From Symbiopectobacterium purcellii (GTDB taxonomy: Bacteria; Pseudomonadota; Gammaproteobacteria; Enterobacterales; Enterobacteriaceae): DNA of 64,000 nucleotides. The stretch is taken from contig NZ_CP081864.1 of the NCBI RefSeq assembly GCF_019797845.1, forward strand, positions 4,278,001 to 4,342,000, read 5' to 3'. Numbering within the stretch: position 1 is the first letter of the stretch; every line of letters begins with the position of its first letter. Shown one piece after another: positions 1-9,400 of this stretch. Made by a program: the position numbers and the translations under genes. The notes beneath the pieces were generated by a model. It was not told the origin of the DNA, made no database searches, and was given only the letters and a program-made list of their open reading frames with translations.

Positions 1-100
1 CGACGCGTAGCTACACGCTTCGACAAACTCTCAAAACGCTTCGCATCATTCGTTGCGCTCGCTGCTGCATTCGTCTGGCTGTGTTAATTGTCAACAGCCC
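1..100 (+). mobile_element. 3' end of an IS5-family (IS427-like) element, cut by the window edge
   Basis: The first 87 bases encode the last residues of a transposase, ending in the motif FVWLC. They match the C-terminus of the complete copy at 43318-44164. The terminal inverted repeat (GTCAACAGCCC) ends at base 100 and is followed by CTAG. The full copy at the right end of the island is also flanked by CTAG. The element is in the opposite orientation to that copy, so the two 3' ends face each other across about 43 kb. The upstream part lies outside the window. Confidence 0.85.
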
Positions 101-174
101 CTAGTACAGATAATTTTATCTGCAAAATCAAACTCTGGTTAGGTTTTTCGAGGTGCCCGATCGTAAAAATTTTT

Positions 175-468
175 CTAGCATCGCTTCCGCAGGGTAAAAT
201 AATCTTTTGACTGCTTGGTATTTCTGATGAAGGCATTCTGCTCCATATCAAAATACATGGCATCCAGTTCATTACCTGGGAAACCGTGTTCATCAACAAC
301 ATCTCGATAAATCCAGACAATTTGTGATATATGAGTATTGCAGCTTTTATCACTTTTATGTACAAAAAGCATCTCTTGGTTGGCAGCTGAATAATTACCA
401 ACAGTCATTTCAAGTAATGCTCTTGAGTTTGGTTTAACGTGCATAATCATATTAGCGACGCCATTCAC
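175..468 (-). CDS. hypothetical protein, 97 aa
   Basis: An open frame of 97 residues lies just inside the left IS end. It has a balanced composition with internal acidic and aromatic residues (for example IVWIYRDVVDEHG), which looks more protein-like than the overlapping 105-residue frame in another phase. It shows no signal peptide, membrane segment or motif I recognise. It sits between the IS5-family end and an IS91-like remnant, so it may be an orphaned cargo gene or a fragment. There is no convincing Shine-Dalgarno sequence. The function is unknown and I am only moderately sure it is expressed. Confidence 0.35.
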   Translation of the reverse strand: MNGVANMIMHVKPNSRALLEMTVGNYSAANQEMLFVHKSDKSCNTHISQIVWIYRDVVDEHGFPGNELDAMYFDMEQNAFIRNTKQSKDYFTLRKRC

Positions 469-618
469 TAGTCGTTCGTGAAACCGGCGGTTAAAATTTA
501 ACCACCGGTTGATTCGTATGCTACAGGGTCAGTCGCCGCTCCGCAGACTGGTGATGATTTGTGCTTTTCTTGGTCATTTCTTAGGCTGCCAGCGAGCAAA
601 AGGCGTAGCTTCCCTGTA

Positions 619-1350
619 TCAGGCCGGAATATACCTCATCAGACTGATCTCCCGTGCGTGGGTTTTCAGCCCCTGCACATTCAGGCCCGCCACTGCACGG
701 CGGTATACCATTCGACCGCCGCAAAGTATGCATTCGAACGGGTCACGCCGCAGGAACTGCTTACTCATCTGCGCATAGCACACCTTTACCACCGGTGCCG
801 GTTTATCCATCCCCAGTGCACGGTACACCTGCGGCAGTTTCTCTCCGCACACCCGGTTGGCCAGAAAACCAAAATAGCGCACCATACGGAAGAACTTCTC
901 CGGGATGTGCTGCTTCAGGCGACCCACGATGTCCCGCTGCGTCAGTGTTTCCGTCGCCTGCTGGCCCGTATTGTGGTCGTGGTAGCGGAAGCTCAGCGTG
1001 GCACCGCCGGCATAGTGTTCCAGTCGGGAGCCCGCTATCGGCGGCTTTTTCAGGTAACGACCCAGGTATTTCACGGTGTTTTTACCCCCGGCTGTCTTTT
1101 TTGACATGTACACATGCCAGTAATCGCCCCCGGCGGTCAGTACCAGGCTGCGCCATTGTGATTCGGTGGTGATATGCGACAGGGTGGGCGGCAGCGCGAT
1201 GCCTTCAGACCAGACGCTCAGCAGTAACTGCCGCATATTCCACATCCAGCGGGCGCGCATGGCGTCCTTACGGAAGCTGATTTTTTTTTTCCACTTTCCG
1301 TACTCATCGATCCCGCCGCAGGTGACGGAGACGTGGACATGGCTCTGCCG
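619..1350 (-). pseudogene. IS91-family transposase, C-terminal fragment
   Basis: The frame encodes the C-terminal part of a rolling-circle (Y2, HUH) transposase of the IS91 family. The motifs HVHVSVTCGGI, then KKTAGGKNTVKYLGRYLKKP, are characteristic, as is a C-terminal CxxCGGRM zinc-binding-like motif. The frame stays open upstream through a run of ten A residues to about 1350, where it is cut by an IS903-like remnant, so the N-terminal relaxase half is missing. IS91 transposases nick single-stranded DNA and move by rolling-circle replication. This copy cannot be functional. Bases 480-618 probably hold the terminal, non-coding end of the element. Confidence 0.8.
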
Positions 1351-1956
1351 CTGTGCTATCGGACTACTCGCTGTTCAGCAGACGGGCAAAGAACGTCAGC
1401 ATCAGCATAAAAACGCCAAGGCGTGGTGAAATCTCGCATCTGGTCATCGATGCTACCGGTCTGAAGGTTTTTGGCGAAGGCGAATGTAAAGTCAGGCAGC
1501 ATGGGGCTGACAGACGAAGAGTGTGGCGCAAGCTTCATCTGGCCGCAGACGGTTCTTAGGACGCCCGTTAGTGCCACTCAGCGTTGCTGAGGAAAAAAAT
1601 CAGGCCTTTAATCCCGCCCCGAAGTGGGGCGCAATACTGGCCGGGCAAGTACCATAAGCATAACCATGCGGTGGCGAATCAGCATCTGAGGGAGAGTAAT
1701 GACGTCTGGTAAAAGAAAGTGGGTTATCACAGTAGTTGGGTGGCAGAAACAGCGATGTTGCGTATCAAAACCCTGCTGGTCGGTGATTTCAGGCTGGAGG
1801 ACTATGACGCACAGCTAGGTGAAGCAATGGAGCTGTCAACGCGCTGAACCGGATGACGTTGTTGGGTATGCTACACAGCGTCAGGGTCGCATAACAGGTA
1901 TAGCAGCGGGAACCCATCCTGTCGTGTCGGCTAACTCTGATTTATTCAACAAAGCC
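1351..1956 (+). pseudogene. IS5-family (IS903-like) transposase remnant
   Basis: Translated pieces match the IS903-group transposases at 40303-41226 and 41884-42807: SDYSLFSRRAKNVSISIKTP, then LVIDATGLKVFGEGE, then the DDE-region tail [15 protein letters not shown]. The reading frame is broken by stops and small deletions, including a large internal deletion after the first catalytic Asp region. The right end keeps the terminal repeat ATTTATTCAACAAAGCC, ending at 1956. A close relative of the same element lies in inverse orientation at 4149-4511, so the segment between them is bracketed by inverted IS ends. Confidence 0.8.
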
Positions 1957-2125
1957 CTCTGATGCAGAAAACCGGCCGGTAGGCCAGTCCCTGTCGCTCA
2001 TTAGCTGGTTATTCCATCCCTGGTCTTTGAGATTTTCTGTGGCAAATTTCAGCCGAAACAGGTCCGATTGCTCGGTTACCTCGCCGGGGCTTTGAAGTTC
2101 TGGAGCGCCTGCCTGTCAGCAGGGA

Positions 2126-2905
2126 TCAGTAATAATTGCCGTGCCGGTAATCCCATGAGGGATAAATCTCTGACATGAAGGCCATCACGCGATGAACATC
2201 TAGTCCCCGGCGAATCACTACAGGACAGGGAGATATGCCGCGTCTTCCCTCCTGCGGCGGAACCAGTTTTCCCTCAGCATCCACCATTGACACCATCACC
2301 CCCTGTTCATGGCGGTTTTCTGTAGTTTTGTCCGGCTGGATTGACCTGACGTAATCATCTCCCTCAATTATCAAGTCTGCTGCAGATTCAATACGTACCC
2401 CTATCCCTGAGACCAGGCCCCGGTTTCCTTTGCCTGACGGATTCGCCGAGCTGGCGAATGTCAGCATGCCATGGTTTTCCCAGAGTGCACGAGCAAGGTA
2501 CTCACCAGGTGCCCCAAACCGGAGCACGAAGCAGCTGGTCCCGCGGCTGTCTGTCATCAGGGCTTCAGCGCCATCCTGTGGAATATATTTCAGCGCGTCA
2601 TCCCGCCACGGCAGAATACATCCCAGCAGCACGTCAGCTGTATCATGCGACCGGTACAGCCTTTCCGTTTCCTGATTCATCTGTGCCAGCATTTTCAGTT
2701 GTTCCTGGGATCCACACAGGACCACGCCGGGTTTATTCCGGCTGCGCTCCTTGGCATCAAATTTCCTCTCAAGGCCAGCCGTGTCCGTGGCCAAGATGAT
2801 ATAGCCGACTTTAGTGGGGCTGACGACAAGCCCCCCCCCACGCTTCAGAATGGTAACGGCTTCAGGGTGTAGACCTCCGTTCCAGTGTACGGTTTTCTCT
2901 CTCAC
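2126..2905 (-). CDS. YrdC/Sua5-domain protein (threonylcarbamoyl-AMP synthase-like)
   Basis: This 259-residue protein has the YrdC/Sua5/YciO fold signature. An N-terminal segment (KRGGGLVVSPTKVGYI) is followed by the nucleotide-binding KxR motif (AKERSRNKPGVVL), and later by SSANPSGKGN. In TsaC/Sua5 these residues bind ATP and bicarbonate/threonine to make L-threonylcarbamoyladenylate for tRNA t6A. A paralogue in an island is more likely accessory, perhaps modifying another substrate; that is inference. The GTG start at 2905 has a GGAG nine bases upstream. It follows the papain-like gene on the same strand with 54 bp between them, so the two are probably co-transcribed. It is longer than housekeeping TsaC (about 190 aa). 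Confidence 0.8.
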   Translation of the reverse strand: MREKTVHWNGGLHPEAVTILKRGGGLVVSPTKVGYIILATDTAGLERKFDAKERSRNKPGVVLCGSQEQLKMLAQMNQETERLYRSHDTADVLLGCILPWRDDALKYIPQDGAEALMTDSRGTSCFVLRFGAPGEYLARALWENHGMLTFASSANPSGKGNRGLVSGIGVRIESAADLIIEGDDYVRSIQPDKTTENRHEQGVMVSMVDAEGKLVPPQEGRRGISPCPVVIRRGLDVHRVMAFMSEIYPSWDYRHGNYY

Positions 2906-2959
2906 AGGAATGTTCTCCGGGGGGATTTTATTTTAAGCGAACATCGGTTATCCTATATC

Positions 2960-3775
2960 TCAGTTTCTCACTGTGTAGATAACCCAGAAATCGCTTGCCA
3001 GATGAGGATGGATCATATAGTCATAGGGCATTAAGAAATATCCTTTTTCCCCGACGCTAGCTCCCCATGAGTTGCGTATACGGAAAAGCTGCGTGCGGTC
3101 ATCATATCCGACGCACAGGACTGCATGCCCCCCGACAGGCCGGTCTTTCTGCTCTGGCATCGGGATTTGTGTGGGCGGAGGTATAGTACCATTCAGCCAG
3201 CTGTCATAAACGGTGAATCCGAACACAAACGGCGTGCCGCCGGCAAGACAGTTTTTCAGGTGAGATATATCCTGCCGGACGCGCTCATATCGGGTAATCA
3301 CATACCTGGACGCCTCCTGATAGCAGGAAGAATTGGGTTTCTTCCTCGCGGGAGCGCCCGACGGAAAGGCCCCGCCGTCATGTGCTGGCGGAGTGTCATC
3401 ATAAGGCCATTTTTTTTCCGGGCAGACGCCGATTTTATGCAGTGCCTTTATCCCGTCGCGCAGCATCGCTCCTGCGTCATAATCAACACTGCCCTCAATA
3501 ACGCGTTCGTTATAGTATATGAACAGGCGTGAGGGAGTAAAGTCAGGTGATTCGCCGTTAACGGCCCTTTCATACTGCACGGCACCTGCCAGGGCATTTG
3601 CCGTGCAGGAGCCGATCCGGCCTTGGTCATAAACCGAAAAAGTTGGCGTCAGGTCAACCACCGGTGGCAGCTTATGCATCAGGGTTTCATCAGGGCGGTA
3701 ATGAACGTCGCGAATATCCGGAATGTCAGGTACATATCCCAGCCGGGATATCATTCTTCGGGTGATTTTTTCCAC
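2960..3775 (-). CDS. papain-like (C1A) cysteine protease
   Basis: This 271-residue protein is of peptidase family C1. The catalytic Cys sits in DQGRIGSCTANA with the oxyanion Gln just before it, the His in GGHAVLCVGYDD and the Asn in RNSWGASVGEKGYF, in the canonical order. No signal peptide or pro-region is evident, so it appears cytosolic or is exported by another route. The GTG start at 3775 follows a strong AGGAGG five bases upstream. It is the first gene of a two-gene unit with the YrdC-domain gene. Bacterial papain-like proteins include toxins, effectors and peptide-maturation proteases; no partner here decides between these. Confidence 0.85.
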   Translation of the reverse strand: MEKITRRMISRLGYVPDIPDIRDVHYRPDETLMHKLPPVVDLTPTFSVYDQGRIGSCTANALAGAVQYERAVNGESPDFTPSRLFIYYNERVIEGSVDYDAGAMLRDGIKALHKIGVCPEKKWPYDDTPPAHDGGAFPSGAPARKKPNSSCYQEASRYVITRYERVRQDISHLKNCLAGGTPFVFGFTVYDSWLNGTIPPPTQIPMPEQKDRPVGGHAVLCVGYDDRTQLFRIRNSWGASVGEKGYFLMPYDYMIHPHLASDFWVIYTVRN

Positions 3776-3852
3776 AAGTTCCTCCTGTCAGCATCAGCCG
3801 CAAAAAAAATGGTTAACAATATCATCCGGTACTTCATTGAAAGGTTGCGGTA

Positions 3853-3921
3853 TATACTCGATTAACTTGAAGTTGCATTTTTCAGCGTCTGAAAAATGCA
3901 ACTTCAAGTTAATCGAGTATA
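3853..3921. repeat. perfect 33-bp palindrome of two IS630 right ends
   Basis: Two identical 33-bp arms flank a 3-bp centre (CGT). Each arm equals the right terminal sequence of the complete IS630 at 5228-6338, beginning TATACTCGATTAACTTG. The left end of that IS is different (TATACTCGTCGTCATTG), so this is a right-end/right-end head-to-head junction and not a simple solo end. The rest of 3776-4148 shows no gene. It holds the promoter region of the protease gene and an 83-bp inverted-repeat segment at 4064-4146. Confidence 0.9.
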
Positions 3922-4063
3922 ACTATTTCATCCTCAGCGAGCTGAGCATAAAGCCATCAGCACGCCCCTGTCCAGATCCGACATCATCACCATGTTTTAC
4001 GGGGCACATGCATCGTTCCTGACAATTACTACAGTCGCGATATTGTCAATAATATTATGTACT

Positions 4064-4146
4064 GAGTACCTCGAAAAATCTAGGCCTCTTCATTTTTTAT
4101 TTTTAAAAACGCTCATTTATCAAATTTAAGGTTTTTCTAGGTGCCC
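4064..4146. repeat. short inverted-repeat segment (MITE-like)
   Basis: The segment starts GAGTACCTCGAAAAATCT and ends AGGTTTTTCTAGGTGCCC. These ends are imperfect inverted repeats of about 18 bp around an AT-rich centre. The right-end sequence occurs once more with a single mismatch at 141-158, at the other end of this IS-rich stretch. The parent element is not identified. Confidence 0.45.
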
Positions 4147-4148
4147 AA

Positions 4149-4721
4149 GGCTTTGCTGAATAAATCAGAGTTAACCGACAGGATGGGCTCTCGCTGCTAC
4201 ACCTGTTATGCGATCCTGACGCTGTGTAGCATACCCAACAACGTCATCCGGTTCAGCGCGTTGACCATCGCCATTGCTTCACCTAGCTGTGCGTCATAGT
4301 CCTCCAGCCTCAAATCACCGACCAGCAGGGTTTTGATACGCAACATCGCTGTTTCTGCCACCCAACGCCGGTGATAACCCACTTTCTTTTTCCAGACGTC
4401 ATTACTCCCCCTCAGATGCTGATTCGCCACCGCATGGTTACGCTTATGGTACTTGTCCGGCCAGTATTGCGCCCCACTTCGGGGCGGGATTAGAGGCCTG
4501 ATTTTTTTCCTAAGCTCACGTATTTCAATTTGTTCCGGAGTAATGGGAGAGGCTTTAGGTGTTTTTCCCTGACGCTCATCACGCAACTGCTTAACCCATC
4601 GCGTCATTGTAGAAAGGCCGACGTCCATAGCGCTGGCTGCATCTGCCACGGTGTAGTTCTGGTCAACGACCAGTTGAGCGGATTCGCGTTTAAACTCAGC
4701 GCTGAAATTTCTTTTTTTCAT
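4149..4721 (-). pseudogene. chimeric transposase: IS3-family OrfA N-terminus fused to IS903-like C-terminus
   Basis: A single open frame (4206-4721, 171 aa) starts as an IS3-family Orf[19 protein letters not shown] with its helix-turn-helix and the ELRKK leader of the leucine-zipper region. At about 4500-4511 it switches, in frame, into the C-terminal third of an IS903-group transposase ([15 protein letters not shown] to the end). Both parents carry AGGAAAAAAATC-like sequence at this point, so the junction probably formed through this microhomology. The IS903-like terminal repeat ends at 4149. The product has neither a complete DDE domain nor OrfB and is not expected to transpose. The ATG at 4721 is the usual OrfA start. 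Confidence 0.8.
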
Positions 4722-4787
4722 TGAGGCACCTATAATGTTATGAGGTGAGCATATCACCTCTGTTCAGATGGCCAAATTCAGTAAACC

Positions 4788-5090
4788 ACTACAGTCAGCA
4801 GGAAAACAGCCTGGCTGTGGATGCAACAGGCGATCGACAGAGCCCGGGAAGAGGGAATTGAATTTGCGCTCCCGGCCATCAATCCAAAGACGCTACGGCA
4901 CAGTTTTGCCATGCATCTGTTTTTCAACCACGTGCCGCCGAAAGTCGTCCAGGCCTATATGGGGTATGAACGCTATGAAAGCACGGAGGTGTATCTGAAG
5001 ATTTTTGCGCTGGACGTGGCGCCACAGCTGGGTGTCACATTTTCGCTGGATCACCGTTATTACAGCCATCTTTTGACACTAAATGAATGA
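4788..5090 (+). pseudogene. tyrosine recombinase (ResD-like), C-terminal fragment
   Basis: The open frame encodes the C-terminal catalytic part of a tyrosine recombinase. TLRHSFAMHL holds the Arg-His box, followed by VVQAYMGYERYESTEVYLKIF, which contains the nucleophile Tyr region. The spacing and the tail FALDVAPQLGVTF resemble plasmid ResD/D-protein resolvases that resolve plasmid multimers. The frame is open leftwards into the IS3-type end with no start codon, so about two thirds of the protein is missing. The 3' end overlaps a perfect inverted repeat. It probably marks an old plasmid segment in the island. Confidence 0.7.
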
Positions 5091-5121
5091 CTTATATATT
5101 ACATAAGTCATTCATTTAGTG
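5077..5121. repeat. perfect 19-bp inverted repeat
   Basis: CACTAAATGAATGACTTAT is followed by a 7-base loop (ATATTAC) and its exact reverse complement. The left arm contains the last codons of the recombinase fragment. No T-run follows, so it is a poor intrinsic terminator. It could be a resolution or terminal site of a lost element. Bases 5122-5227 hold no gene. Confidence 0.75.
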
Positions 5122-5227
5122 TTCTGCCGTCAAAAAAATGGTGGTGGCCATTGCTTGCTGGTTAGTTAAAAAATGCACTACACTTGTAATTACATTTGAA
5201 GTGCGTGCATAATAACTGTACACAATA

Positions 5228-6338
5228 TATACTCGTCGTCATTGAAGATGCTTGATTTTCCATGAGCAAGCTCCATTTAAATGGTATGAACATTAATCTT
5301 ACTCAAGAGAAAAAACTAAAGCTCAGCAATCTCCACAGGGAAAGTCGTGACCGTCTTGTATGCGATCGGATACGGTGTGTTCTTTTGTGCGCCGATGGCT
5401 GGACGCCGGAAATGATTGCACGTTCGCAACTTATTCACCAAATTCACCAAACCACGGTACGTCGTCACCTCCATGACTGGCTAAATGGTGAGAAACTTGC
5501 GCCTGAAAATGGCGGCTCTGATAGCCATCTCAGCGAAGAGCAAACCGCTGAACTTATCACATACCTGACGAACAATCTTCTCCGTACCACACAGGCTATC
5601 ATTGAACAGGTTGTTGATTGGTGGGGTATCCGCTACACCGTTCCGGGCATGACTAAGTGGCTGCACCGTAACGGCTTCAGTTACAGAAAGCCTGTGGGCA
5701 TCCCGCATAAATTCAGTGCAGAAGCACAGCGGGCATTTGTGGAAAAATACCACGAGTTGAAACAAAAAGCCGGTGACGATGAACCCATCCTGTTTATCGA
5801 TGGCGTGCACCCAACACAGGGAACAAAACTGGCATATGGCTGGATGCCCGCTGGAAAAAAATCTCAGCCAGTGGAAACCACCGGCAGCCGTACCCGGTTG
5901 AACATCATGGGGGCCTTGAACCTGAACGACATCGCCAGTACGGTGGTTCGGGAGTACGACAGCATCAACAGTCTCAATATCGCCCGCTTTTTTATCGCTA
6001 TCCGGGAAACTTACCCGATAAGGAAGAAAGTGCATATCATCCTCGACGGAGCCGGTTATCACCGAGCGGATCTGGTGAAAGAGTGGGCGTATGTGATGAA
6101 TATCGACCTCCACTATTTGCCGCCATACAGCCCAAATCTGAACCCGATAGAAAGACTGTGGAAAGTGATGAATGAACAGGTGCGGAATAACCGCTACTTT
6201 GCTTCACCAAAGGTGTTTCGGGAGAAAATACACCACTTTTTCGACAATATATTACCGGGATTGGCCGGCGCCTTGTCGCGCCGGATTAATGACAATTTTC
6301 AGACGCTGAAAAATGCAACTTCAAGTTAATCGAGTATA
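5228..6338 (+). mobile_element. IS630-family insertion sequence, apparently complete
   Basis: The element is about 1.1 kb and is bounded by imperfect terminal repeats starting TATACTCG at the left and ending CGAGTATA at the right. Each end is flanked by TA, as expected for IS630/Tc1-mariner-type insertion at TA. It carries one intact transposase gene. Its right end lies only 98 bp before the start codon of the first inverse autotransporter, so it has replaced most of that gene's original upstream region. Confidence 0.85.
5262..6329 (+). CDS. IS630-family transposase
   Basis: This 355-residue protein has an N-terminal helix-turn-helix region and a winged-helix segment (GMTKWLHRNGFSYRKP). The DDE domain has catalytic Asp in LFIDGVH, Asp in ILDGAGYH and Glu in NPIERLWKVMNE, the last embedded in the IS630 hallmark LPPYSPNLNPIE. 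The length is normal for the family and the frame is intact, so the enzyme could be active. It cuts and pastes the element at TA dinucleotides. The ATG at 5262 is the first start inside the left terminal repeat. Confidence 0.93.
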   Translation: MSKLHLNGMNINLTQEKKLKLSNLHRESRDRLVCDRIRCVLLCADGWTPEMIARSQLIHQIHQTTVRRHLHDWLNGEKLAPENGGSDSHLSEEQTAELITYLTNNLLRTTQAIIEQVVDWWGIRYTVPGMTKWLHRNGFSYRKPVGIPHKFSAEAQRAFVEKYHELKQKAGDDEPILFIDGVHPTQGTKLAYGWMPAGKKSQPVETTGSRTRLNIMGALNLNDIASTVVREYDSINSLNIARFFIAIRETYPIRKKVHIILDGAGYHRADLVKEWAYVMNIDLHYLPPYSPNLNPIERLWKVMNEQVRNNRYFASPKVFREKIHHFFDNILPGLAGALSRRINDNFQTLKNATSS

Positions 6339-6436
6339 ATTTATTTTCTCTCGCGATTATTCCGCCTGCAACCTCCTAAGGGGGAGGTGGCTTGTTTGTT
6401 CGGTTTCTCTCAGTACTGGGTTCAGAAAAACACTAC

Positions 6437-9400
6437 ATGAAACATATACCCCCGGCTCAACCTGCGAATGCTGTTGCCTCCCCGGGTCTGCGCCGTCTGG
6501 TCTGGCTTAACATCGCGGTCCAGGCCGCCTTTCCGTTAGCGGTGGCCTTCACCCCGGTGATGGCGGGAGCTGGTGAGCAGCATTTTCTGCAGCAGCCTGC
6601 GCCACTGTCCTCACAGCGTACGCAGGTGTATACCCTGGGCGCCGGCGAGACCGCCGCTTCTGTTGCAAAAAAATACCACCTGACTCTGGAGCAACTGCGT
6701 GAGCTTAATCAGTTCCGTACCTTCGCACACGGCCTGAACGGCCTGCGGCCCGGGGATGACGTGGACGTGCCGGTGGTGATGAGGAAAGATAAAGAAACAT
6801 CATTAACCGCTTCCTCCGTGGATGCATCCGGTACCGCTGGCAATAACGCCCGGGAGTCCGCAGGCCGTGATGAAGGCGATGAGCAGGAGCAGAAGGTGGC
6901 CGGATATACCTCTCAGGCCGGGAGTTTCCTGGCCGGCAGCGCGAAAAGTGATGCAGCCGCTTCCATGGCCCGCGGTATGGCCACGGGTGAAGCCGGTGGC
7001 GCACTTCAGCAGTGGCTGAGTCATTTTGGTACCGCCCGCGTGCAGCTGGACGCGGATAAAAACTTCTCCCTGAAGAACTCGCAGTTTGACCTGCTGATGC
7101 CGCTGTATGACCAGGGGATGACCTGGTGTTCGCCCAGGGCAGCCTGCACCGGACCGACAGCCGGACTCAGGCCAACCTCGGTGCGGGCCTGCGTCACTTC
7201 ACCCCCACATACATGCTGGGCGGAAACCTGTTCGGGGACTACGACCTTTCCCGGGACCATGCGCGTATGGGGGCCGGTCTTGAGTACTGGCGTGACTTCC
7301 TGAAGCTGGGTGTCAACGGTTACATGCGTCTGACGGGCTGGAAGGACTCCCCGGACCTGGCCGACTACCAGGAGCGGCCGGCAAACGGCTGGGATGTCCG
7401 GGCGCAGGCGTGGGTGCCGTCCCTGCCGCAGCTGGGCGGAAAGCTGACGTACGAGCAGTACTACGGCAAAGAGGTCGCCCTGTTCGGGGTTGACAACCGC
7501 CAGAAGGATCCGCATGCAATCACGGCCGGGGTTAACTATACGCCTGTTCCGCTGATTACCCTGGAGGCAGAGCAGCGTCAGGGCCAGTCAGGTAAAAGCG
7601 ACACGCGATTCACCGTGGACATGAAATACCAGCTTGGGGTGCCGTGGCGTAATCAGGTGGACCCGGATGCTGTGGCGGCCATGCGCAGTCTTACGGGCAG
7701 CCGGTATGACCTGGTGGAGCGCAACAATAATATTGTGCTGGAGTATCGCAGGAAAGATGCAATACGACTGCATACAGTGGACCTGATTACCGGCCATGCC
7801 GGTGAGCAGAAATCCCTGGGGGTGTCGGTGACCAGCACGTACGGGCTGTCCCGCATTGACTGGGATGCCTCATCCCTGACCGCTGCCGGCGGTAAAGTTG
7901 TGCAGAACGGCGGGGATTACGCGGTGGTGCTCCCGGCATATCAGACCGCGGCTCAGGCGGTGAACACGTACACCGTCAGCGGTGTGGCGGTGGACACGAA
8001 GGGCAACCACTCTGAGCGGAGTGACACTCAGGTGACGGTGCAGGCGCCGGAGGTGAATAAACAGCACAGTACCTTCACCCCGGTGAGCAGCGTGCTGCCG
8101 GCGGACGGAAAGAGCACGCAGGTACTTACCCTGACGCTGCGGGATGAAAATAATCAGGCGGTGGATATTGATGTGAAGGATATCAGCCTGCAAGACAGTA
8201 CGCTGAAAAGTGCCGCAGTATCGGCCCTGACACGAAAATCTGCCGGTGTGTACACCGTCACGGTGACGGCGGGCACGGACAATGAGAATGTGACGCTGAC
8301 GCCGTCGGTAAGTGGCGTCACCCTGTCGCCGGCGGGGGTGACCATCAGCACGCCTGATGCGGACCAGTCGCAGTTCTCGGCGAGTTCGGAGACCATTGTG
8401 GCTGACAACACTGCCACCTCGGCACTGACGCTGGTTGCGAAGGATGCCCGGGGTAATTCTCTTACGGGCCTGAAGGACAGTCTGACGTTCGTGGTAACGG
8501 ACGGCAACGGTAAGGCACCGGCCAGCGGTGTTATCACGGAAAGCGCCATCACGGAGAGCGGTACAAAAGGGACATACACGGCGACCCTGAAGGGGGTCGC
8601 GGCAGGTAAATATACTGTTGTACCGCAATTCAATGGTACGGCCCTGGGTAGTCTGAGTGCGACAGTGACGCTCACGGCGGCCACACCGGCGCAGGCGACG
8701 TCGGCCATTAACGCTGACGCCACCACCTACGTCTCCGGTGCGGACATGCTCATCACCGTGACGCTGAAGGATGCACAGAGTAATGCGGTGACCGGGCAGC
8801 AAGCGGCCCTGACCAGCACTTCGGTGACGGTGGCGAACGCGACGCTGAAGTCGGGCAGCAGCTGGAAGGACAACGGCGACGGGACGTACACGGCAACGTA
8901 CACGGCCACCACGGCGGGGACGGACCTGAAGGCGAAGGTGAAGGCTTCAGGCTGGAGCGGCGCGGCGGCGTCTGAGGCGTATGCCATCACAGAACCTGTC
9001 ACGATAAAGCACGTCTCGGTAAATGGTTACACCTTTGAAAAAGACGCCGGCTTCCCGACCACGGGCTTTAAAGGGGCTGAATTTACCCTTGAACTGAGCA
9101 GCGGCAGCGCCTCTGATTATGACTGGACAACAGATGCGCCATCCTGGGTATCGGTGAGCGCAGGGGTGGTGAGCTTTACGGGCCAGGGAACAGGAGACAA
9201 GGTTACCATCACGGGCACGCCGAAAAGCGGCGGTAGGGCAATAGCCTACTCGTTCACCCTGGGCAGCTGGTTTATTAATAATGGTGGCGCATACATGAAC
9301 TGGACTGATGGCGCGGCATACTGCGCTGCACTGTCCGGCTACGGACAGCCAACGGTGCAGCAGCTTAACGGCGGTGGCAGTCTTTCCCGTGGTACCCGCG

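Noticed and set aside
1957..2125. Minus-strand open tail (FRLKFATENLKDQGWNNQLM)
   Set aside because: It looks protein-like but has a stop just upstream, no start and ends inside an IS end. It is at most a small unidentifiable remnant.
7870..8802. Long minus-strand frames opposite adhesin 1 (and plus-strand frames opposite adhesin 2)
   Set aside because: They are shadows of GC-rich, repetitive Ig-domain coding sequence and contain Arg/His-rich or Val/Ala/Ser-rich text with no motif.
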